Shown: positions 16,329 through 26,723, counted from the stretch's first letter. The stretch: 64,000 bases of DNA from Parasphingorhabdus sp. SCSIO 66989 (GCF_032852305.1 NZ_CP136594.1:124001-188000), one strand, 5' to 3'. Numbers and translations: made by a program. Notes: generated by a model not told the origin, from the sequence alone.

Positions 16329-18299
16329 TCACTGACACGCCAGACACTCATCATAATCGGTGCTCTCTGCCGTCGCCAGCTCGACCTGTTTCGGGTCGAG
16401 CGTATTGTCGGCTTCCACGCCGCCAGCGAAACCGGCGCGCTGCACCGATTTGGAGCGCAGATAATAGAGCGACTTGATGCCCAGCTCCCAGGCGCGGAAG
16501 TGCAGCATCAGCAAGTCCCATTTGTCGACATCAGCCGGGATGAACAGGTTGAGCGACTGCGCCTGATCGATATAGGGGGTGCGGTCTGCCGACAGTTCGA
16601 GCAGCCAGCGCTGGTCAATCTCGAAGCTGGTCTTGAAGCTCTCTTTCTCTTCCGGCGTCAGGAAATCGAGATGCTGGACGCTGCCGCCCTGTTCCAGGAT
16701 CGAGTTCCACACATTATTGCTGTCCTTGGATTTCTCCTTGAGGATTTTCTCCAGATGCGGGTTCTTGACGATAAAGCTGCCCGACAGCGTCTTATGGGTG
16801 TAGATATTCGCCGGGATCGGCTCGATACAGGCCGATGCACCACCGCAGATAATCGAGATCGAAGCCGTCGGTGCGATCGCCATTTTGCACGAGAAACGCT
16901 CCATCACACCCTGATCGGCAGCGTCCGGGCATGGGCCTCGCTCCTTGGCCAGCATCATCGAGGCTTCCGATGCTTTGGCATGGATATGCTTGAAGATTTT
17001 AAGGTTCCAGCTCTTCGCCAGCGCGCTTTCAAAGCCCAGGCCGCGGGCTTGTAAGAAGCTGTGAAAGCCCATCACGCCCATGCCGACTGAACGCTCGCGC
17101 ATCGCTGAATATTTCGCCCGCGCCATTTCTTCGGGCGCACGGTCAATATAGTCCTGCAGCACATTGTCGAGGAAGCGCATCACATCCTCGATAAACATGT
17201 CATCAACCGACCATTCGTCCCATTTCTCAAGATTGAGCGAGGACAGGCAGCACACCGCGGTGCGATCCTCACCCAGATGGTCGCGACCCGTGGGCAGGGT
17301 GATTTCCGAACACAGGTTGGAGGTCGAGACCTTCAACCCCAGATCGCGGTGGTGCTTGGGCATCATCCGGTTCACCGTGTCGGAGAAGATGATATAGGGC
17401 TCGCCGGTGGCGAGACGGGTCTCAACCAGCTTCTGGAACAGCGAACGCGCATCGACCGAACCACGCGCCTCGCCGGTCTTGGGTGATCGCAGCTCAAATT
17501 CCGCGCCATCGCGCACCGCTTCCATAAATTCATCGGTGACCAGAACGCCATGGTGCAGGTTCAATGCCTTGCGGTTAAAGTCTCCCGATGGCTTGCGGAT
17601 TTCGAGGAATTCCTCAATCTCCGGGTGCGAAATATCGAGATAACAGGCCGCCGATCCGCGGCGCAGCGAACCCTGCGAAATCGCCAGCGTCAGCGAGTCC
17701 ATCACCCGCACAAACGGGATGATGCCGCTGGTCTTGCCATTCAGGCCGACCGGCTCACCAATGCCGCGCACACTGCCCCAATAGGTGCCGATGCCGCCGC
17801 CCTTGCTGGCAAGCCAGACATTCTCGTTCCAGGTGTTGACGATGCCGCCCAGGCTGTCGTCAACGCTGTTGAGATAACAGCTAATCGGCAGGCCGCGACC
17901 GGTGCCGCCATTGGACAGCACCGGGGTTGCCGGCATGAACCACAGGTTCGAGATATAGTCATAGAGCCGCTGGGCGTGATCCTGATCATCGGCATAGGCG
18001 TCCGCGACGCGGGCGAACAGATCCTGAAAGCTCTCTTTCGGCAGCAAATAGCGGTCGCGCAGCGTTTCCTTGCCAAAATCGGTGAGATTGGCGTCACGCG
18101 CATCGTCGGTCTTGATCTTGAATCGGCGCGGGTTGACGGTCTTGCTGTCCGGCTGGGCTTTGGCAGGCGCAGCCTTGGCTTCCGCCTTCTCCTCAACGGC
18201 AGCGTCCATCACATTGGTTTTTTCCGCCATGTCCGCACCTTTATCCTGCTCAACTGTGTCTTGATCGCCCATTACGCCCGTCGTGTCCCTGAAATCCAT
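16329..18299 (-). CDS. nrdA: Ribonucleoside-diphosphate reductase alpha subunit (class Ia)
   Basis: The catalytic large subunit, about 656 residues, reduces ribonucleoside diphosphates. The active-site motif NLCSEITLP and the cysteine of GLPISCYLNS are present. The C-terminal redox pair CLAC (CLACQ at the end) accepts electrons from thioredoxin or glutaredoxin. No ATP-cone can be recognised at the N-terminus; instead there is a Lys/Ala-rich, probably flexible stretch of about 55 residues. The start is the ATG at 18299, which has GAGGGTGAG just before it; the open frame to 18368 lacks a ribosome site. Confidence 0.95.
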   Translation of the reverse strand: MDFRDTTGVMGDQDTVEQDKGADMAEKTNVMDAAVEEKAEAKAAPAKAQPDSKTVNPRRFKIKTDDARDANLTDFGKETLRDRYLLPKESFQDLFARVADAYADDQDHAQRLYDYISNLWFMPATPVLSNGGTGRGLPISCYLNSVDDSLGGIVNTWNENVWLASKGGGIGTYWGSVRGIGEPVGLNGKTSGIIPFVRVMDSLTLAISQGSLRRGSAACYLDISHPEIEEFLEIRKPSGDFNRKALNLHHGVLVTDEFMEAVRDGAEFELRSPKTGEARGSVDARSLFQKLVETRLATGEPYIIFSDTVNRMMPKHHRDLGLKVSTSNLCSEITLPTGRDHLGEDRTAVCCLSSLNLEKWDEWSVDDMFIEDVMRFLDNVLQDYIDRAPEEMARAKYSAMRERSVGMGVMGFHSFLQARGLGFESALAKSWNLKIFKHIHAKASEASMMLAKERGPCPDAADQGVMERFSCKMAIAPTASISIICGGASACIEPIPANIYTHKTLSGSFIVKNPHLEKILKEKSKDSNNVWNSILEQGGSVQHLDFLTPEEKESFKTSFEIDQRWLLELSADRTPYIDQAQSLNLFIPADVDKWDLLMLHFRAWELGIKSLYYLRSKSVQRAGFAGGVEADNTLDPKQVELATAESTDYDECLACQ

Positions 18300-18829
18300 C
18301 TCACCCTCGAATGTTCTGTTTGTGTTCCATATGCACCCGACTCGGACACTGTCTAGCCCGGCCTGCAAAAAACAGGCCTAAAGGCGCAAAAAAGTGCTCG
18401 CAAAAGCAACATTATTGCTCTTACGATGCCATTATCGTTGAAATGGCCACTACTACAGGTTGGTGTGCCCCGAACCGCGCTATACCATCTATTGTGCCTA
18501 AAATGATTCCGGGCGCAAGAGGGTAAATGACAGTTTAACGACTCGGTTCACCGCAAACCCGATTCGCTTCATCGCAGCAGATTCCGAGGGTGACACTGCG
18601 ACGCGTGGAGTTAGGCGGCGTTCGCAAATCGCAAGGGCAAAATGACATTTTTGCGAAAAATTTTGCAAAGCTGTCGAAAACCGTGACGCAATGTTGCACG
18701 ACCGGCTTTCCACAGAGAATCTTTCTATCACGATCCACGCATCAGATAGAAAGCCCGCGCCTTGCCCGTAGCGGCAATATCGGCCACATAGCAACGCATC
18801 TATCCGCTTCCCGCCCCTAGGAGCCAATC
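18300..18829. other. Divergent promoter region nrdA / fumarase
   Basis: A 530-bp region with no supported gene. It holds the nrdA leader, including a GGCCTG-CAAAAAA-CAGGCC hairpin at 18360-18378. The segment CACTACTACAGGTTGGTG (18448-18465) only loosely recalls an NrdR box. An A/T-rich stretch lies near 18640-18670. A 9-bp inverted repeat CTTTCTATC / GATAGAAAG (18721-18729 and 18745-18753) sits about 75 bp before the fumarase start. A 109-residue minus-strand frame here has no family features. Confidence 0.5.
18360..18378 (-). promoter_or_regulatory. Leader hairpin of nrdA
   Basis: The perfect inverted repeat GGCCTG / CAGGCC with a 7-nt A/T loop lies about 60 bp before the nrdA start, so it would be in the transcript leader. 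It may affect mRNA stability or attenuate transcription. No known riboswitch class is recognised. Confidence 0.4.
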
Positions 18830-20353
18830 ATGACCACCCTGATCAAAGCCGATGACCTTATCGAGAGCGTTGCCGATGCGCTGCAATTTATCAGCTATTA
18901 TCATCCGATGGATTATATCCGTGCGCTGGGTGAAGCCTATAAGGCCGAGCAAGGCCCTGCCGCGAAGGACGCCATTGCCCAGATATTGACCAACAGCCGC
19001 ATGTGCGCCGAGGGGCATCGGCCGATCTGCCAGGACACCGGCATCGTCAATGTGTTTGTCCGCTGGGGCATGGAGTGTCGGCTCGATGACACCAGCCGCC
19101 CAATGCAGGAGATTGTCGATGAGGGCGTGCGCAAGGCCTATCGCCATCCGGAAAACCCGCTGCGCGCCTCAATCCTGGCCGACCCGGCCTTTACCCGGCG
19201 CAACACCGGCGACAATACGCCCTCGGTGCTGCATATCGAAATGGTTCCGGGCAACACGGTGGAGATCGATGTCGCGGCCAAGGGCGGCGGCAGCGAGAAT
19301 AAGTCCAAGTTCAAGATGATGAACCCCAGTGACAGCATTGTCGACTGGGTGCTGGAAATGGTGCCGCAAATGGGTGCGGGCTGGTGTCCACCGGGGATGC
19401 TCGGCATCGGCATTGGCGGCACGGCGGAAAAGGCGGTACTGCTCGCCAAGCAATCGCTGATGGGCGATATTGATATGGCGCAGCTGAAACAACGCGGACC
19501 GCGTAATGACGTGGAAGAACTGCGCATCGAGATTTATGACAAGGTCAATGCGCTGGGTATCGGCGCGCAGGGGTTGGGCGGCCTGTCGACCATTCTCGAC
19601 GTCAAGATCCTCGACGCGCCCTGTCATGCGGCGGGCAAGCCGGTGGCGATGATCCCCAATTGCGCCGCCACCCGCCATGCGCATTTCACCCTGGATGGTT
19701 CTGGCCCGGCCTATCTTGAGCCGCCCAAGCTGGACGAATGGCCCGATGTCAACTGGACCCCGAGCAAGGAAGCCAAGCGGGTCCAGCTCGATACGCTGAC
19801 ACCCGAAGAGGTCGCCTCATGGAAACAGGGCGACCGGCTGTTGCTTAATGGCAAGATGCTGACCGGACGCGATGCCGCGCATAAGCGGATCAAGGATATG
19901 CTCGACAAGGGCGAGGAACTGCCGGTCGAGTTCAAGGGGCGCGTTATCTATTATGTCGGCCCTGTTGATCCGGTGGGCGAGGAAGTGGTCGGCCCTGCCG
20001 GTCCCACGACGGCAACCCGCATGGACAAATTTACCGATATGATGCTCGAGCAAGGCCTGCTCGCCATGGTCGGCAAGGCCGAGCGCGGGCTGGATACGGT
20101 CAAGTCGATCGCCAAACACAAATCGGCCTATCTGATGGCGGTGGGCGGCAGCGCCTATCTCGTCGCCCGCGCGATCAAGGGCAGCAAGATTGTCGGCTTT
20201 GAAGACCTTGGCATGGAAGCGATTTACGAATTTGAGGTCAAGGATATGCCGGTGACCGTCGCTGTGGATGGCAATGGCGACAGCGTCCACCATCTGGCGC
20301 CGCTGGTTTGGCAGGAGAAGATCAGGAAAGAGGGATTGCTGGAGGAGGTGTAA
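18830..20353 (+). CDS. Class I (iron-sulfur) fumarate hydratase
   Basis: A 507-residue enzyme that interconverts fumarate and malate in the citric acid cycle, using an oxygen-sensitive 4Fe-4S cluster. The likely cluster ligands are C67 (PICQDTG), C186 (GWCPPGML) and C278 (IPNCAATRH), matching the FumA/FumB pattern. The N-terminal alpha domain and C-terminal beta domain are fused, as in class I single-chain enzymes. The ribosome site AGGAG is 6 bp upstream of the ATG. It is a single gene, and repeat DNA follows it. Confidence 0.95.
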   Translation: MTTLIKADDLIESVADALQFISYYHPMDYIRALGEAYKAEQGPAAKDAIAQILTNSRMCAEGHRPICQDTGIVNVFVRWGMECRLDDTSRPMQEIVDEGVRKAYRHPENPLRASILADPAFTRRNTGDNTPSVLHIEMVPGNTVEIDVAAKGGGSENKSKFKMMNPSDSIVDWVLEMVPQMGAGWCPPGMLGIGIGGTAEKAVLLAKQSLMGDIDMAQLKQRGPRNDVEELRIEIYDKVNALGIGAQGLGGLSTILDVKILDAPCHAAGKPVAMIPNCAATRHAHFTLDGSGPAYLEPPKLDEWPDVNWTPSKEAKRVQLDTLTPEEVASWKQGDRLLLNGKMLTGRDAAHKRIKDMLDKGEELPVEFKGRVIYYVGPVDPVGEEVVGPAGPTTATRMDKFTDMMLEQGLLAMVGKAERGLDTVKSIAKHKSAYLMAVGGSAYLVARAIKGSKIVGFEDLGMEAIYEFEVKDMPVTVAVDGNGDSVHHLAPLVWQEKIRKEGLLEEV

Positions 20354-20370
20354 GCGCGCCTGATGAATTT

Positions 20371-20400
20371 CACGCGGAGACATGGAGCCGCGGAGATTGG
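20371..20400. repeat. CACGCGGAGAC repeat
   Basis: A short repeat of CGCGGAG-like units. A close match lies at 55030-55056 in the same orientation. Confidence 0.55.
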
Positions 20401-20438
20401 GATTCGGAGCTATTTGAATCCCTAAACCTCCTTTCGTC

Positions 20439-20583
20439 GGCCCCGCGTAGGCGGGGCCAGGGCTAATTTTTCTCACGCAAAGACGCGAAGGCGCAAAGAG
20501 GGTTGTTCTTGACGCAGTCCCTTCGCGTCTTTGCGCCTTTGCGTGATCCAATTAAAGAAGCCTAAGCCCCGCCTACGCGGGGC
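20439..20583. repeat. Nested palindromic repeat, GxxExxY-type arms without a gene
   Basis: Outer arms GGCCCCGCGTAGGCGGGGCC and GCCCCGCCTACGCGGGGC enclose inner arms 20473-20502 and 20519-20546. The inner arms are made of ACGCAAAG/ACGCGAAG units in inverted order. They resemble the repeats around the GxxExxY gene at 7.3-7.8 kb, but only 16 bp lie between them. This fills the 247 bp between the fumarase and MarR genes. Confidence 0.7.
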
Positions 20584-20600
20584 TGACGTGGTTTGACTTA

Positions 20601-21098
20601 TTAAAGCGCCGGAATCGGGCAGCGCGCACACGCATCCTGATCGCACATGCGACAGGCCTGATATTTATCCATCTCGCATGTCGGATAGTCGCGCATCATC
20701 TGGTCGAGCAGGCCAATCAGCGTCTCGCGCTGCGCAACGTCCAGCCCTTGGGTCAGTTGCACAATCGCCTGATGCCTCAGATCAAGCAGGCTGCGGCGCA
20801 GGCGTTTGCCCTTGGCGGTGAGATAGAGCAGCACCTGCCGCGCATCTTCGCCCTTGCGTTTTTCCACCAGACCATCGGCCACCAGCCGGTCCACCAGCCG
20901 CACCGTGCCCGGCTGTGACAGACGCAGCACCGGCTGCAGATCGCTGATCGTAAGTCCTGGTGCCGCGCCGATCGCGGTAAGTGCCGCAGGTGTTTCGCCC
21001 GCCTTGTCAAAGCGGGTTGTAATCGCCTGTTGCACTTTGTCTGATACGGTAAGCGCAAAGGCGCCGATGCGATTTTCCAATGCCTTGTCCATGCGCAT
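20601..21098 (-). CDS. MarR family regulator with Cys-rich tail
   Basis: A winged-helix regulator of about 165 residues. The recognition helix region (LTISDLQPVLRLSQPGTVRL) and the wing (KRKGEDARQVLLYL) are typical of MarR. After the second dimer helix the protein ends in a tail with five cysteines (CEMDKYQACRMC, then DACARCP), which could bind metal or sense thiol oxidation. The ATG at 21098 is chosen because the frame upstream runs through inverted repeats that look like its own operator. It is divergent from the NTF2-like/DUF3237 pair, which it probably controls. Confidence 0.85.
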   Translation of the reverse strand: MRMDKALENRIGAFALTVSDKVQQAITTRFDKAGETPAALTAIGAAPGLTISDLQPVLRLSQPGTVRLVDRLVADGLVEKRKGEDARQVLLYLTAKGKRLRRSLLDLRHQAIVQLTQGLDVAQRETLIGLLDQMMRDYPTCEMDKYQACRMCDQDACARCPIPAL

Positions 21099-21102
21099 AA
21101 AT

Positions 21103-21163
21103 ATACATGCCGCATATATTTTGATAATCATGCGCGAATCTATTTATATGCATGATGCATGTA
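21103..21163. promoter_or_regulatory. Divergent MarR operators
   Basis: Two A/T-rich inverted repeats lie between the divergent starts. Site 1 is ATACATGC-C-GCATATAT (21103-21119, 7 of 8 pairs). Site 2 is ATGCAT-G-ATGCAT (21148-21160) with matching outer bases. Both carry TACATGC and GCATATA halves with different spacing. Their position fits repression of both directions by the adjacent MarR protein. Confidence 0.55.
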
Positions 21164-21186
21164 TTTATTTCTAAGGGGAGAATGCT

Positions 21187-21663
21187 GTGGAACCACAAGA
21201 TATGTATCGCCTTGCCCAAGATCTGGGCGAGGCCAAGAACAGGCAGAATGTCTATGATGCTTTGAAGTTCATGCATGAGGATATGGTGCTGGAATCCCCG
21301 GCATGGGGGCTGGTCGCGCGTGGCAAGACAGAGAATGCGGCGGTTTTGGAAGCGTTTTTCAACGATTATCCCGATTATCATGTCAGCTTTGACAACTATG
21401 TCGCCGATGGCAGTCATTTTATCGGCTGGGGTACGGTGCAAATGACCATGGCCGCGCATGCCCATGATGCCGGGGGCCAGCGTCCCAACGGTCGGCGCAT
21501 CACACTGCCGGTTACCATCCGCATGGGGTTTAAGGACGGGCTGATTGCGCATGAGGTTTTCAACTGTGATCTGATGCAGATTGCCTTGCAGTCGGGCATA
21601 ACCCCCAACACCATCGCCAACGCCGTTTTCCCAATGCAGAAGGAGGCCGATCATGCCGCATGA
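21187..21663 (+). CDS. SnoaL/NTF2-like protein
   Basis: A 158-residue protein with the features of the SnoaL/NTF2-like cone fold: an N-terminal helix pair (YRLAQDLGEAKNRQNVYDAL), FMHEDMVLESPAWGL, and paired strands with an aromatic-lined pocket (WGTVQMTM, TLPVTIRMGFKDGLIAHEVF). Members may be small isomerases, hydrolases or carriers, so the function is open. It begins with GTG at 21187, preceded by AAGGGGAG. It overlaps the DUF3237 gene by 11 bp and is divergent from the MarR gene. Confidence 0.7.
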   Translation: MEPQDMYRLAQDLGEAKNRQNVYDALKFMHEDMVLESPAWGLVARGKTENAAVLEAFFNDYPDYHVSFDNYVADGSHFIGWGTVQMTMAAHAHDAGGQRPNGRRITLPVTIRMGFKDGLIAHEVFNCDLMQIALQSGITPNTIANAVFPMQKEADHAA

Positions 21664-22144
21664 AACTGATCAGGAGATTGAAACCGAATTTCTTTTCGAG
21701 GCCCGCGTTACGCTTGATCCGGTGCCAATCGAGGTGGGCGCAACACCGGATGGGCATCGCGCTATATATGTCGTCACCGGCGGCACATTTGACGGGCCGA
21801 AGCTGCGCGGCAGAGTGCTGCCCGCTGCCGGTGCCGACTGGGTGCGCCAGCGCCCCGATGGCGCGTTTCACCTTGATGTCCGCTTTTGTCTCGAAACGCA
21901 TGATGGCGCAGTGCTCTATTTACACTGGAATGGCCGCTTCCACGCTGCGCCGGAGGATCTGGAATACGCCACCGACCAAAGCAAAGCCGATGATCCGGCA
22001 GGCGCACATCGCTATTATTTCCGCACCGCGCCGCAATTTGAGACCGGCGATGAACGCTATGCCTGGCTCAACAATATCATCGCCGTCTCGACATCACGCA
22101 CCGGCGATGGCGGCGTGATCCATCGGGTTTTTGCGGTCAAATAG
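21653..22144 (+). CDS. DUF3237 protein
   Basis: A 163-residue beta-rich protein of the DUF3237 family, a small barrel fold of unknown activity. The conserved start EFLFEARVTLDPV, the G-G-T-F-D-GPKLRGRVLPAAGADW block and the final LNNIIAVSTSR stretch are all present, so it is complete. The 11-bp overlap with the preceding NTF2-like gene implies joint translation. Together with the Cys-rich MarR regulator it suggests a small inducible detoxification or catabolic pair, but no substrate can be named. Confidence 0.8.
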   Translation: MPHETDQEIETEFLFEARVTLDPVPIEVGATPDGHRAIYVVTGGTFDGPKLRGRVLPAAGADWVRQRPDGAFHLDVRFCLETHDGAVLYLHWNGRFHAAPEDLEYATDQSKADDPAGAHRYYFRTAPQFETGDERYAWLNNIIAVSTSRTGDGGVIHRVFAVK

Positions 22145-22201
22145 ATGGCGCACAAACAGGCGGGATGCTGTCGCAACTCTGTCAGATTTGTGCGTTAGGC
22201 T

Positions 22202-22219
22202 GGGTCTCCCCGGAGACCC
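22202..22219 (+). terminator. Hairpin after DUF3237 gene
   Basis: The perfect 8-bp inverted repeat GGGTCTCC-CC-GGAGACCC lies 57 bp after the stop. No clear T-run follows, so its terminator role is uncertain. The DNA from here to 22359 is the katG promoter region. Confidence 0.4.
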
Positions 22220-22359
22220 GACGATTTAGCGATAAAATCACTTAACAGATTTCATAAAATTGATTGGATCGATAAATCGGAAAGTGCGATATGCCTTTGG
22301 TGAGAGAAAGAATCGTCCCCGAAATATCCTGACACACATACAATGATGGAGAGCCTTAG

Positions 22360-24531
<2,172 letters not shown>

Positions 24532-24560
24532 TCCCCCCTCTTCACGTCCAAGCGACACGG

Positions 24561-24593
24561 AAAAGGGCGCCCTCACAAGGGGCGCCCTTTTTT
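24561..24593 (+). terminator. Terminator after katG
   Basis: The hairpin AAAAGGGCGCCC-TCACAA-GGGGCGCCC followed by TTTTTT is a strong Rho-independent terminator, 29 bp after the stop codon. Confidence 0.9.
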
Positions 24594-24605
24594 GTTGGCG
24601 GTAAG

Positions 24606-24688
24606 CGTCATTGCGAGGAGCGAAGCGACGCGGCAATCCAGAGCAGGAGCTTATTGCTCTGGATTGCTTCGCTGCGCTCGCAATGACG
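24606..24688. repeat. CGTCATTGCGAG palindromic repeat, copy 1
   Basis: An 83-bp imperfect palindrome: CGTCATTGCGAGGAGCGAAG at the left, CTCGCAATGACG at the right, and CAATCCAGAGCA / TGCTCTGGATTG inside. It belongs to a repeat type widespread in bacteria. Related copies are at 27651-27746 and 53478-53559. Confidence 0.85.
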
Positions 24689-24763
24689 ATGCAGTTTTGG
24701 CCAGATCACGTCGTCCTTTGGTTTCATGTCACTGTAACCCCATTTGACAACCCACATCAAAAA

Positions 24764-24784
24764 ACATAATCACCATTATTATGT
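24764..24784 (+). promoter_or_regulatory. TetR operator over its start codon
   Basis: ACATAAT-N7-ATTATGT is a perfect 7-bp inverted repeat covering the ATG of the TetR gene. A TTGACA-like -35 lies at 24744-24749. The leader would be very short or absent. Autorepression is inferred from the position. Confidence 0.55.
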
Positions 24785-25341
24785 TATCCGAATCGCTCCC
24801 AGAAAAGGCGCAAGCCATTACTGCCGCTGCTATTGATGCCATTCATGAAAAAGGATTGGATCGCTTCAAGCTGACCGATGTCGCGCGCAAGGCGGGAGTG
24901 ACCACCGGCGCGGTCACCTATTATTTTGAGGACAAGGATGCGCTGCTGATGGCGGCGTTTAACGCCTCATGGCAGCGGCTGTTCGCGCAGGTCGAGGCCT
25001 ATGAACATGGCTGGCAGCTGGAGCGCTTTATCAACTCCATGCCAACGAGCGAGGACAAACAGCGCAGCTGGAGCGTCTGGCTCGCCTTTTGCGGTCGGGC
25101 GCAGACGTCGGAAGCGATCAATGAACATTATCGGCTTTACTATGCCCAACTGGAAGCGCTGCTGCTCAAATCCATCGACCGCAAGGATGAGGGCACAGCG
25201 CGCCACGATATCCGCACCGTGATCGCGGCGATGGACGGCATAGGCCTCTGCGCCACGCTGCACCCCGAATTATGGCCCGCTGAACGCCAGCACCAATGTC
25301 TGGGCGAGATGCTGGGCCATTTATTCCCTGATGAGACATAA
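24781..25341 (+). CDS. TetR family regulator
   Basis: A 186-residue repressor-type regulator. The N-terminal helix-turn-helix is clear (FKLTDVARKAGVTTGAVTYY, about 30-49, then FEDKDALLMAAF), followed by an all-helical ligand domain. The ligand is unknown. The gene is followed after 24 bp by a PhyH-type dioxygenase and may regulate it. Its start codon lies within an inverted repeat, so self-control is likely. No ribosome site precedes the ATG, which fits a leaderless transcript. Confidence 0.88.
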   Translation: MLSESLPEKAQAITAAAIDAIHEKGLDRFKLTDVARKAGVTTGAVTYYFEDKDALLMAAFNASWQRLFAQVEAYEHGWQLERFINSMPTSEDKQRSWSVWLAFCGRAQTSEAINEHYRLYYAQLEALLLKSIDRKDEGTARHDIRTVIAAMDGIGLCATLHPELWPAERQHQCLGEMLGHLFPDET

Positions 25342-25365
25342 CGACAACAGGAGAGGATGCCCCCA

Positions 25366-26211
25366 ATGACCACAATGACAAAAACGCGACCCAAGCTGAC
25401 CTATCTCCCCGCCACCGCCAGCACCGAGGTCATCCATGACGTGCTGCAACGCGATGCGGCGGTGATTATCGAAGATGTGCTGTCCGCCGATCAGATCGCC
25501 ACCATTCGCGAAGAGCTGGCCCCCTATCTGACTGCCGCCGATGAGGGAAATAACGAATTTTCCGGCTTCCAAACGCGGCGCATGGGCGCATTGCTGGCGC
25601 GGTCACCCACCTGTCGCGAGCTGGCGCTCGATCCGACGGTTAACGCCATGTGCGAGCAATTTCTCGGCCCCCATTGCGACAATTATCAGCTGCATTTCAC
25701 CCAGGCGATCAGCATCGGCCCCGGCGAAAGCGCACAGCCGCTGCACCGCGACCGTGGCCTGTGGGGCGGCTATATTCCGCGCCGCATCGAAACCCAGCTC
25801 AGCACCATCTGGGCGATCACCGAATTTACCGAGGAAAATGGTGCGACCCAGCTGGTTCCGGGATCACAGACATGGGACGCCCAGCGCGAACCGGAGCCGC
25901 ATGAAATTGTGCCCGCAAAGATGAAACCCGGATCGGTGCTGCTCTATTCCGGCACCGTCATCCATGGCGGCGGCGCCAACCAAACCCAGCAAAACCGCCT
26001 CGGCGTGCTGATCCATTATGCGCTGGGCTGGCTGCGTCAGGAGGAAAACCAATATCTCTCCTGCCCGCCGGAAATCGCCAAGGAGCTCAAGCCCGAATTG
26101 CGCGACCTGATCGGCTATTCGCAAGGCGGCCCGATATTGGGCTTCTACTCCACCCCCGGCGAGCCCGGTACAGGCCATGAACTGGCTGATCCGAGGATGT
26201 TGTTCCAATAG
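25366..26211 (+). CDS. Phytanoyl-CoA dioxygenase (PhyH) family protein
   Basis: An Fe(II)/2-oxoglutarate oxygenase of about 281 residues. The iron ligands H127-x-D129 (PLHRDRG) and the distal H200 (VIHGGGAN) are present, with a downstream Arg (QQNRLGVL) to bind 2-oxoglutarate. PhyH members hydroxylate many small molecules, so the substrate is unknown. The ATG at 25366 has AGGAGAGG 9 bp upstream and is preferred over the one at 25357. It probably forms an operon with the TetR gene in front. Confidence 0.88.
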   Translation: MTTMTKTRPKLTYLPATASTEVIHDVLQRDAAVIIEDVLSADQIATIREELAPYLTAADEGNNEFSGFQTRRMGALLARSPTCRELALDPTVNAMCEQFLGPHCDNYQLHFTQAISIGPGESAQPLHRDRGLWGGYIPRRIETQLSTIWAITEFTEENGATQLVPGSQTWDAQREPEPHEIVPAKMKPGSVLLYSGTVIHGGGANQTQQNRLGVLIHYALGWLRQEENQYLSCPPEIAKELKPELRDLIGYSQGGPILGFYSTPGEPGTGHELADPRMLFQ

Positions 26212-26288
26212 ATGTGCTCAAAAGAACTCATTAATTCTTGCTAGCAAGTCACCTTCATTCTCAGCAATGGAGCAACAGAGAATTTAAA

Positions 26289-26723
26289 TTACTGTTTAAA
26301 TACGGGTTCGCCAGAATAGAGTTCGGGATACAATCCGATACATGACATGCTTTGCGTATAACCGATGGTTTTATAGCTCCCTCTAAAATCGACGTATTGC
26401 GCGATGATTAATCCATTTTTTATGATATAATAATCATCCCTCACAATTTCCCCATCTATAAATTTTGGCGTATCCTCTAGATTACTGCCAAACTTAAATT
26501 CAAATCCAGGTATATGTTCAGCTACCATCCTACGGGTATTGGGGAACTCCTTAGCACGCTCCAAATATGCTCGGTTAGCTGCTTCCTGATATATGTCCCA
26601 TTGAGCCGTATTGTGAACTATGATCTGAGCCTTCTTGCGACAGATATCTTCATGCCGCCCACTCATATTACATGCTCCCAGAAGTATGACCACAAGGAGC
26701 GTAGCGAAAGTCACTCTACGCAT
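26289..26723 (-). CDS. Putative lipoprotein of unknown function
   Basis: A protein of about 144 residues starting with a lipoprotein signal: a basic start, hydrophobic stretch, and lipobox LLGAC. The mature part has no recognised domain, though C-terminal strands (YYIIKNGLIIAQYVDF) are predicted by eye. Its DNA is clearly richer in A+T than the surroundings, suggesting recent acquisition. A longer start at 26750 exists, but the later ATG gives a better signal peptide. No operon partner is evident. Confidence 0.55.
   Translation of the reverse strand: MRRVTFATLLVVILLGACNMSGRHEDICRKKAQIIVHNTAQWDIYQEAANRAYLERAKEFPNTRRMVAEHIPGFEFKFGSNLEDTPKFIDGEIVRDDYYIIKNGLIIAQYVDFRGSYKTIGYTQSMSCIGLYPELYSGEPVFKQ

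Noticed and set aside
18448-18465. NrdR box upstream of nrdA (CACTACTACAGGTTGGTG)
   Set aside because: The symmetry is poor and only one site is seen, whereas NrdR boxes usually come in pairs.
20439-20583. CRISPR array
   Set aside because: The units are inverted, not evenly spaced direct repeats with spacers, and no cas gene is present.
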